Shown here piece after piece: positions 1 through 4,936 of a stretch of 12,944 nt of DNA. Where the stretch lies: contig CAIOKL010000043.1 of assembly GCA_903858915.1 (NCBI GenBank), positions 1-12,944 of the forward strand, written 5' to 3'. Source of the stretch: an uncultured Alphaproteobacteria bacterium (GTDB lineage Bacteria > Pseudomonadota > Alphaproteobacteria > Rickettsiales > UBA1997). The position numbers and the translations under genes are program-made. Numbering within the stretch: position 1 is the first letter of the stretch; every line of letters begins with the position of its first letter. Below the pieces are notes generated by a model. It did not search any database and was not told the DNA's origin. It was given only the letters and a program-made list of their open reading frames with translations.

Positions 1-6
1 TCGCCT

Positions 7-27
7 GCTCCCCCTCAAGGGGGGAGC
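7..27. repeat. GC-rich hairpin at the left edge
   Basis: GCTCCCCC (7-14) and GGGGGAGC (20-27) are perfect inverted 8-mers around a 5-nt loop. The composition is far more GC-rich than the surroundings. No T-tract follows, so it looks like part of a repeat element and not an intrinsic terminator. The gene to the left lies outside the window, so its relation to that gene cannot be judged. Confidence 0.6.
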
Positions 28-75
28 TACAGCCTGAAGCACTTCCGAGCTTGTAGAAAATTGTAGGGGCGTAAG

Positions 76-125
76 CCGCAAGGGGAGGGTGATTCAGAGA
101 AAAAAAGTAACTTGGTATCTTTTTC
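76..125. repeat. Dispersed intergenic repeat, copy A
   Basis: Bases 76-93 (CCGCAAGGGGAGGGTGAT) match 8624-8641 exactly over 18 bp. Bases 103-125 match 8683-8705 at 20 of 23 positions; the core reads GTAACYYGGTAYCTTTTTC. Both blocks occur in the same order and orientation at the two sites, but the gap between them is 9 bp here and 41 bp in the other copy. This points to a mobile or amplified intergenic element and not to coding sequence. Its family is not recognised. Confidence 0.75.
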
Positions 126-129
126 CCGT

Positions 130-245
130 CGTTGCGTAAGCGCGACCAAAATAAACTTCGTCGCTTTAGCGCGACCAAATAATAATTCGTTGCGTAAGCG
201 CGACCAAAATAAACTTCGTTGCTTTAGCACGACCAAAAAAATTAT
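130..245. repeat. 29-bp tandem palindromic repeat array, first block (4 units)
   Basis: Four units start at 130, 159, 188 and 217, exactly 29 bp apart. Each has a conserved 21-bp core (CGTYGCKTWAGCRCGACCAAA) followed by an 8-bp AT-rich spacer, usually ATAAACTT. Most cores carry the imperfect palindrome GTYGC...GCGAC and can form a small hairpin. The spacer is itself nearly constant, which argues against a CRISPR array. Role unknown; it sits directly upstream of ppdK. Confidence 0.85.
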
Positions 246-367
246 TTTAAAAAAAATTTGCAAAATCTAAATCCCGTCGTCGCTTTAGCGCGACCAAAAT
301 AAACTTCGTCGCTTTAGCACGACCAAAAAAATTATTTTAAAAAAAATTTGCAAAATCTAAATAATTA
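188..367. repeat. 90-bp tandem duplication containing the 29-bp repeats
   Basis: The segment 188-277 recurs at 278-367. The best-preserved stretch, 197-272 against 287-362, differs at one of 76 positions (220/310). Each copy contains two 29-bp units followed by an A/T-rich tail that includes TTTGCAAAATCTAAAT. The second copy ends about 50 bp before the ppdK start, so the duplication also doubles any regulatory sequence in the tail. The near-identity suggests a recent event or gene conversion. Confidence 0.9.
278..335. repeat. 29-bp tandem palindromic repeat array, second block (2 units)
   Basis: Units start at 278 and 307, again 29 bp apart, with the same 21-bp core and the same ATAAACTT spacer between them. 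Unit 278 has a perfect GTCGC/GCGAC stem; unit 307 has GCAC in place of GCGC, as does unit 217, which weakens the stem. Both blocks are entered through CCCGTCG (125-131 and 273-279). Confidence 0.85.
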
Positions 368-413
368 GACAAAATTATATTATAAATAATTTTAAGCTTA
401 ATTTTTTCACAAA

Positions 414-3086
414 ATGACTTCAAAAAAATTCGTATATTCTTTTGGCGACGGCAATTCCGAAGGTGATGCCTCGATGAAAAATTTATTAGGAGGAAAGGGC
501 GCTAATTTGGCAGAAATGTCAAAAATGGGTTTGCCGGTTCCGCTCGGCTTCACAATTACCACCGAGGTCTGCGATGTATATTATAAAAATCAAAAATCTT
601 TTCCGGAAGAATTAAAAAACCAAGTCGAAAAAGCCTTGATTCATATTGAAAATAAAATTGGCGCAAAATTTGGCGATGAAGAAAATCCATTATTATTTTC
701 AGTGCGATCAGGCGCTCGCGCTTCAATGCCGGGAATGATGGACACAGTTTTGAATTTAGGTTTAAATGATAAAACCGTTTTGGGATTGGCAAAAAATAGC
801 GATAATAAAAGATTCGCTTTTGATTCTTACCGTCGCTTTATTCAAATGTATTCCGATGTGGTTTTGGGTGTTGATCATTATAATTTTGAAACAATTCTCG
901 ATGATAAAAAACAAGAGTTTGGAGTTACTAACGACACCGATTTAAACGCTGAACAGCTTCAAGAAATCGTTGAGCTTTTTAAGGCTGAAGTTAAAAAAGA
1001 ATTGGGTTACGATTTTCCGCAAGCCGTTCATCTGCAATTGTGGGGAGCGATTGAAGCGGTGTTTGCTTCATGGATGAATGATCGCGCCATTACTTACCGT
1101 TATTTAAACAATATTCCGGTTGAATGGGGAACGGCGGTTAATGTGCAATCGATGGTTTTTGGAAATATGGGTGAAAGCTCGGCAACTGGAGTTGCCTTCA
1201 CGCGCAATCCATCGACGGGCGCCAAAGAACTTTATGGCGAATATTTAATTAACGCTCAGGGCGAAGATGTTGTCGCCGGAATTCGCACTCCGCAATCGAT
1301 TACAATTCAAGGCAAAGAGCAACTCGATTCAGTTTTGCCATCGATGCAAGAAACTATGCCCGAAGTTTTTTTAGAACTTGAAAAAATTTATAAAAAACTT
1401 GAAGCGCATTATCGCGATATGCAAGATATTGAATTTACCGTACAAAATAAAAAATTATGGATGCTTCAAACGCGCTCTGGCAAACGCACGGCGCACGCTG
1501 CCGTAAAAATTGCCGTTGACATGGTTAACGAAAAATTGATCGATAAAAATGAAGCTTTATTGCGCATTGATCCGGCAAGTCTTGATCAACTTTTGCATCC
1601 TACTCTTGATCCAAAAGCGCAAGTCAAAATTATTGCCAAAGGTCTTCCGGCTTCTCCCGGAGCCGCTTCGGGAATCGTAGTATTTTCATCGCAAGAAGCG
1701 GAGCGTCGTTCAGAAAATGGCGATAAAGTAATTTTGGTCCGAGTCGAAACTAGTCCCGAAGATATCAAAGGCATGCATGTTTCGCAAGGAATTTTAACGG
1801 CGCGCGGTGGCATGACTTCGCACGCGGCGGTTGTGGCGCGAGGCATGGGAACGCCATGCGTTTCTGGCGCAACGGGTTTGCATGTTGATAATTCTGGTAA
1901 ATTTTTTAATGCCAACGGCACTAAAATTAAAGAAGGTGAAGTCATCACTATCAATGGTTCAAACGGTGATGTAATTCTTGGAAATGTTCCAACTTTAAAA
2001 CCAAATTTATCGGGTGATTTTGAAACTATAATGCTTTGGGCTGATGAGGTTCGTAAACTTAGAGTGCGTACTAACGCCGAAACTCCGCTTGATTGTCAAG
2101 TGGCGCGTGATTTTGGTGCGGAAGGAATCGGATTATGCAGAACCGAGCATATGTTTTTTAACGAAGATCGAATTATCGCGGTGCGCGAAATGATTTTGGC
2201 GGAAACTCTCGAAGGACGCAAAAAAGCTTTGGCAAAATTATTGCCGATGCAAAGAAAAGATTTTGTCGAAATATTCAAAATTATGGCTGGATTGCCCGTC
2301 ACTATTCGCTTGCTCGATCCGCCACTTCACGAATTTTTACCGCACAAAGAAAGTGAAATTCAAGAAGTTGCTAAAGTCGCGGGTGTCGAGGTTGATTATG
2401 TCAAGCATCGCACGCATCAATTGCAAGAACAAAATCCAATGTTGGGGCATCGTGGCTGTAGACTTGGAATTTCTTATCCAGAAATTTATGAAATGCAAGC
2501 GCAAGCTATTTTTGAAGCGGCGGCGATTGTAAAAAAAGAAACAAAAAATGAAGTTTTGCTCGAAATTATGATACCTTTGGTGGCGACTCAAAAAGAAATT
2601 CAAATCATGCGCCAATTAGTAACAAAAATTGGAGAAGCGGTTGTGAAAGAGCAGGGCGTTGAGCTTAAATACATGGTTGGAACCATGATTGAACTGCCTC
2701 GCGCTGCGTTAGTTGCCGATAAAATTGCCGAAGAAGCCGAATTTTTTAGCTTCGGAACCAACGATTTAACGCAAACCACTTTTGGTTTATCGCGCGACGA
2801 TGCGGGTAATTTTTTAGGACATTATCAAAAAGCTGGAATTCTCGAGAAAGATCCTTTCGCCGAGCTTGACCAAGAAGGAGTTGGCGAACTTATAAAAATC
2901 GCAACTCAAAAAGGTAAGCAAACTCGTAAAGATATTAAACTTGGAATTTGCGGAGAACATGGCGGAAATCCAGCTTCGATTGAATTTTGCAATGATGTTG
3001 GTTTGCATTATGTTTCATGTTCGCCTTATCGCGTTCCGATTGCTAGACTCTCAGCGGCGCGTGCGGTTTTAAGAAATAAAAAATAA
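414..3086 (+). CDS. ppdK: Pyruvate, phosphate dikinase
   Basis: This enzyme interconverts pyruvate, ATP and phosphate with phosphoenolpyruvate, AMP and pyrophosphate in the cytoplasm, linking pyruvate to PEP for gluconeogenesis or, in reverse, pyrophosphate-driven glycolysis. The 890-residue length is normal for the bacterial enzyme. The N-terminal ATP-grasp part begins with the GGKGANLAEM motif (about residues 27-36). The swivelling phosphohistidine domain has GGMTSHAAVVARGMGTPCV with catalytic His470. The C-terminal PEP/pyruvate barrel has metal ligands Glu760 (IELPRA) and Asp784 (GTNDLTQ) and catalytic Cys846 (GICGEHGGNP). The spacings among Glu760, Asp784 and Cys846 match those I recall for the Clostridium symbiosum enzyme. 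The ATG at 414 gives the expected N-terminus but has no clear Shine-Dalgarno sequence. The gene appears monocistronic, with repeats upstream and inverted repeats downstream. No damage is seen. Confidence 0.97.
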   Translation: MTSKKFVYSFGDGNSEGDASMKNLLGGKGANLAEMSKMGLPVPLGFTITTEVCDVYYKNQKSFPEELKNQVEKALIHIENKIGAKFGDEENPLLFSVRSGARASMPGMMDTVLNLGLNDKTVLGLAKNSDNKRFAFDSYRRFIQMYSDVVLGVDHYNFETILDDKKQEFGVTNDTDLNAEQLQEIVELFKAEVKKELGYDFPQAVHLQLWGAIEAVFASWMNDRAITYRYLNNIPVEWGTAVNVQSMVFGNMGESSATGVAFTRNPSTGAKELYGEYLINAQGEDVVAGIRTPQSITIQGKEQLDSVLPSMQETMPEVFLELEKIYKKLEAHYRDMQDIEFTVQNKKLWMLQTRSGKRTAHAAVKIAVDMVNEKLIDKNEALLRIDPASLDQLLHPTLDPKAQVKIIAKGLPASPGAASGIVVFSSQEAERRSENGDKVILVRVETSPEDIKGMHVSQGILTARGGMTSHAAVVARGMGTPCVSGATGLHVDNSGKFFNANGTKIKEGEVITINGSNGDVILGNVPTLKPNLSGDFETIMLWADEVRKLRVRTNAETPLDCQVARDFGAEGIGLCRTEHMFFNEDRIIAVREMILAETLEGRKKALAKLLPMQRKDFVEIFKIMAGLPVTIRLLDPPLHEFLPHKESEIQEVAKVAGVEVDYVKHRTHQLQEQNPMLGHRGCRLGISYPEIYEMQAQAIFEAAAIVKKETKNEVLLEIMIPLVATQKEIQIMRQLVTKIGEAVVKEQGVELKYMVGTMIELPRAALVADKIAEEAEFFSFGTNDLTQTTFGLSRDDAGNFLGHYQKAGILEKDPFAELDQEGVGELIKIATQKGKQTRKDIKLGICGEHGGNPASIEFCNDVGLHYVSCSPYRVPIARLSAARAVLRNKK

Positions 3087-3159
3087 TTATTCAACAATAA
3101 AAGTTTTTTAATTTTTGCGTAAAAAAATATAAATCTTTATAGTTAATAAAATGAAACAG

Positions 3160-3192
3160 ATATTGATAACTTCGCTAAAAAGTTATCAATAT
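3160..3192. promoter_or_regulatory. Perfect 13-bp inverted repeat downstream of ppdK
   Basis: ATATTGATAACTT (3160-3172) and AAGTTATCAATAT (3180-3192) are perfect complements around the 7-nt loop CGCTAAA. The stem is AT-rich and is followed by TGTGTT, with no clean T-run, so it is a poor classical terminator. It may be a weak terminator for ppdK, 74 bp upstream, or a protein-binding operator. The half-site TTGATAA/TTATCAA partly recurs in the next palindrome. Confidence 0.6.
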
Positions 3193-3209
3193 TGTGTTAC
3201 TATCAAAAT

Positions 3210-3259
3210 GTTTTGTTAAAATAAAAAATTGATATATTTATCAAAAATATTAACAAAAC
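3210..3259. promoter_or_regulatory. Nested inverted repeats upstream of the small exported protein gene
   Basis: Outer arms GTTTTGTTAA (3210-3219) and TTAACAAAAC (3250-3259) are perfect 10-bp complements. Inside them lie TTGATA (3229-3234) and TATCAA (3239-3244) around a 4-nt loop. The element ends 10 bp before the ATG at 3270, so it would overlap the promoter or 5' leader of that gene. It could be an operator or a leader hairpin; no convincing sigma-70 promoter is seen here. Confidence 0.55.
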
Positions 3260-3269
3260 AACACTGACC

Positions 3270-3434
3270 ATGAATAATTTATATAAAATCATTAAAAAAA
3301 ATATCATCAAAATTTCAACAATAATTTTGTTTTTCGTTCTCACGGCAAATAGTGCGTGCAATCAAGAGGGTAGAAGGGGAAATGGTTATGGTCTTGGATA
3401 TAAATCATCAGAATTTTATAAAAATTCTAAATAA
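3270..3434 (+). CDS. Small exported peptide, possible lipoprotein (54 aa)
   Basis: The 54-codon frame opens with a lysine-rich segment (residues 6-14), then a hydrophobic run (15-26), then TANSAC with Cys30. The mature part is short and Gly/Tyr-rich (GNGYGLGYKSSEF) and ends with lysines. This is the layout of a small secreted lipoprotein or signal-peptide-bearing peptide, loosely like entericidins. The lipobox is imperfect, with Asn and not Leu/Val at -3, so cleavage by signal peptidase I after Ala29 is also possible. No family is recognised. The start at 3270 gives a sensible signal sequence but lacks a Shine-Dalgarno site. Palindromes lie immediately upstream, and the receiver gene ends on the opposite strand 51 bp after its stop. 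It might be a chance frame in AT-rich DNA, but the signal-like architecture argues for a real gene. Confidence 0.6.
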   Translation: MNNLYKIIKKNIIKISTIILFFVLTANSACNQEGRRGNGYGLGYKSSEFYKNSK

Positions 3435-3442
3435 TTTTTTTG

Positions 3443-3472
3443 TAGCATTTTTTTAGTTAAAAATAAATGCTA
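3443..3472. terminator. Possible bidirectional terminator between convergent genes
   Basis: TAGCATTT (3443-3450) and AAATGCTA (3465-3472) pair perfectly, and the stem can extend by T3452-3454 with A3461-3463. It sits between the stop of the small exported protein gene (3434) and the stop of the receiver gene (3486), with A/T runs on both sides. The stem has few G/C pairs, so its strength is doubtful. Confidence 0.45.
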
Positions 3473-3485
3473 AAATTAAATTTAT

Positions 3486-3914
3486 TTAATATTCGGTATT
3501 ATCAATAATGAAGCTTCTGAGGCGCTCAAGCTCAAGCAAATCTTTTCCTTTTACAAAATAATCTTTGGCACCTAAATCGAAAGATTGCTTCTTGAGCGCT
3601 TCGTCTTCTCTTGCGCTAAAAATGGCGATTGGAGTTTTAATAGCTTTGTCTTGCGCTTCTTTAAGCATGGCGATTCCTGAAAAATCATGCATCGCTAAAT
3701 CAAGTAAAATAATTCCGAATTGTTCAATTGTATAATTTTTATTTCTAGAATTTACTAGATCTATAAAATCCGCTCCGCTGTTGAAAATAATGACTTGATG
3801 ACCGCGATCTTTGACTTCATTTTCAATAATTTTTGCAAAAAGTTTGGCTTGAATATCTTCATCCTCAACATATAAAATTAATTTTTTTGGAGAGGTGGAA
3901 TCGTTGTTTTCCAT
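3486..3914 (-). CDS. Stand-alone response-regulator receiver domain protein
   Basis: The 142 residues are almost entirely one CheY-like receiver domain, roughly residues 11-138. The acidic pocket is Glu17-Asp18 (YVEDED). The phospho-acceptor is Asp72 (LLDLAMHDFSG), the switch Ser is Ser100 (IFSARED), and the conserved Lys is Lys122 (YFVKG). All residues needed for phosphotransfer are present. There is no DNA-binding or enzymatic output domain, so it should act by protein-protein contact or as a phosphorelay intermediate. It is the last gene of a tight minus-strand set, 10 bp after the small membrane protein, with the XRE regulator first. No histidine kinase lies in the window. The kinase and output partner cannot be deduced. 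Confidence 0.93.
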   Translation of the reverse strand: MENNDSTSPKKLILYVEDEDIQAKLFAKIIENEVKDRGHQVIIFNSGADFIDLVNSRNKNYTIEQFGIILLDLAMHDFSGIAMLKEAQDKAIKTPIAIFSAREDEALKKQSFDLGAKDYFVKGKDLLELERLRSFIIDNTEY

Positions 3915-3924
3915 GTTGCAAAAA

Positions 3925-4128
3925 TTAAAAATTTAACGATATGAAGGTGAGCCAAATGCCAATATTGCCAATTATCGATAAGCGCAAAATCCATTTTAAT
4001 TTTGGATTGGTATTTAATGAATCGCCAAAGCGATTTCTTAACGCGTTGCCGGCTTGAACCCACTTAAATTGGTTGTCATATATTTTTTCTAGCTCTTCTT
4101 TTGCAAGTTCTTTTTGTGATTTTTGCAT
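3925..4128 (-). CDS. Small single-pass membrane protein (67 aa), function unknown
   Basis: The protein starts with a charged helical segment (KSQKELAKEELEKIY, residues 3-17), followed by a polar middle. It ends in a hydrophobic C-terminal helix (about residues 46-66: WILRLSIIGNIGIWLTFISL). The likely topology is a tail-anchored or one-TM protein with most of the chain on one side of the membrane. I chose the ATG at 4128, 11 bp after the XRE gene's stop; an in-frame ATG at 4164 would add 12 residues and overlap that gene. The receiver gene follows after 10 bp. Tight spacing in a three-gene set is the main reason to believe it. It might tether or sense for the neighbouring receiver or regulator, but nothing in the sequence shows this. 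Confidence 0.68.
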   Translation of the reverse strand: MQKSQKELAKEELEKIYDNQFKWVQAGNALRNRFGDSLNTNPKLKWILRLSIIGNIGIWLTFISLNF

Positions 4129-4139
4129 ATTGATTTGGT

Positions 4140-4574
4140 TTATTTTTTTAATTTTAAAAAACAATTTGAGGCAAGACCGATGGCGATTTTTTCCTCTAAA
4201 GATTTTCTGAATTTTTCACGATCAGCATCATTTTTTAACTCGTCAAAGTCAACAATAATGCTATATAATTCGGTGGAAACTTTAACTATTGTGTCTTTAT
4301 CAAACTCGTCGCCATAAAATTTAAAAGTCATATTCATGGCTTCGGAAAGTTGCTTGCGACCAGAGTCGCTGAAAGGCTTGATTGATTTGCCGGTTAAGAT
4401 GGCATCGGACGAGACCTCTAAGGCATCGGCAAGTTTTTGCAAAACTTCGTTCGAGACGCCACTTCTGCCGTTTTCAAAGCCCGAAAGAAGTTGTTTGCTA
4501 ACTCCTATTTTAACAGCCAATTCGCTTTGACCAATCTTTTTATCTTCGCGAATTTTTTTTAGAAAATTTGACAT
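4140..4574 (-). CDS. XRE-family helix-turn-helix transcriptional regulator
   Basis: The 144-residue protein has an N-terminal Cro/C1-type HTH at about residues 4-60. QSELAVKIGVSKQLLSGFEN (16-35) spans the recognition region, and the scaffold helix follows (VLQKLADALEV). The C-terminal 80 residues are acidic and probably helical; I do not recognise a ligand-binding or peptidase family there. It is the first gene of a minus-strand cassette with a small membrane protein and a receiver. Such regulators often control their own operon, so the upstream stretch 4575-4770 would be the place for its promoter and operator; I see no clear palindromic site there. The ATG at 4574 gives the expected start of the HTH, with only a weak AGTG ahead of it. 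Confidence 0.93.
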   Translation of the reverse strand: MSNFLKKIREDKKIGQSELAVKIGVSKQLLSGFENGRSGVSNEVLQKLADALEVSSDAILTGKSIKPFSDSGRKQLSEAMNMTFKFYGDEFDKDTIVKVSTELYSIIVDFDELKNDADREKFRKSLEEKIAIGLASNCFLKLKK

Positions 4575-4772
4575 TCACTTGTTGGAAAAATCGGTTTAAT
4601 TTAATTATGGATTTAAAAAGATTGATGGTGCAGTTTTAATTTGTTAACTTGTTTTGAAAATTAAAAAATTAATTCAGAATTCAAAGTTTTGCTTTATATA
4701 TTTTTATTTCAATGTTTTTTTAAAATTATGATTAATTTTAAAAATTTCATGATTTTTATGATTCAAAATAAG

Positions 4773-4854
4773 AAAAAACCGCCCCCCGATAATTTATAAC
4801 AATCTTACTAACAATTAATGCGGTAAGAAAATTAAAATTAACAAAAGGCGGTTT
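4773..4854 (-). ncRNA. Candidate small RNA ending in an intrinsic terminator, or a long-loop dnaK terminator
   Basis: On the minus strand AAACCGCC (4854-4847) pairs perfectly with GGCGGTTT (4783-4776), and the 3' arm runs into a T-tract (GGCGGTTTTTT, 4783-4773), as in a Rho-independent terminator. The arms are 63 nt apart, unusually far for a simple terminator. Two more stems fit between them: TAATTT/AAATTA, and TCTTAC/GTAAGA (4828-4823 with 4809-4804). Together they give a rod-like fold. A second ACCGC (4824-4820) could compete for the terminator arm GCGGT. A plausible promoter lies directly upstream. The alternative is that this is only the terminator of dnaK, which ends 83 bp upstream. The RNA family is not recognised. 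Confidence 0.45.
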
Positions 4855-4882
4855 ATAATATAGTAATTTATTTAAATGTTAA
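4855..4882 (-). promoter_or_regulatory. Possible sigma-70 promoter for the candidate small RNA
   Basis: On the minus strand TTAACA (4882-4877) and TATTAT (4860-4855) each match five of six consensus bases, with a 16-bp spacer. Transcription would begin around 4852-4848, at or just inside the 5' arm of the terminator stem, so part of that arm could be lost. Such matches are common by chance in AT-rich DNA. Confidence 0.35.
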
Positions 4883-4936
4883 GCTTTTTATTGAAAAAAT
4901 ATACTTCTTAACTTTTTTATTCAACAATTATATTTT

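Larger units (their letters stand above)
4575..4936. other. Non-coding stretch between the XRE gene and dnaK
   Basis: No credible gene is seen on either strand. 4575-4772 is very AT-rich and must contain the XRE promoter on the minus strand, but no pair of -35/-10 boxes stands out. 4773-4882 holds the terminator-like or small-RNA element and its possible promoter, described separately. 4883-4936 is the AT-rich 3' flank of dnaK, without a strong hairpin of its own. Confidence 0.7.

Noticed and set aside
27..263. 78-codon open frame on the minus strand in the leader repeats
   Set aside because: It is made almost entirely of the 29-bp repeats, whose period shifts frame each unit, and of the dispersed repeat. 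It shows no domain, and the same DNA is better explained as palindromic repeats.
130..335. CRISPR array
   Set aside because: The conserved 21-bp cores are separated by only 8 bp that are nearly the same each time (mostly ATAAACTT), so there are no unique spacers. No cas genes are nearby.
1586..1954. 122-codon open frame opposite ppdK, and similar long frames opposite or overlapping dnaK, metC and the VOC gene
   Set aside because: They lie antisense or out of frame within genes with strong motif evidence, and show no recognisable domain.
3151..3219. 22-codon frame (MKQILITSLKS...) after ppdK, possible leader peptide
   Set aside because: It runs straight through the perfect 13-bp inverted repeat and its stop lies in the next palindrome arm. 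No ribosome-binding site or regulatory codon run is visible, so palindromes explain it better.
4129..4164. Upstream start for the small membrane protein, adding 12 residues
   Set aside because: The extension overlaps the end of the XRE gene and adds a Lys/Ile-rich piece with no clear role. The ATG at 4128 right after that gene's stop fits the tight operon spacing better.
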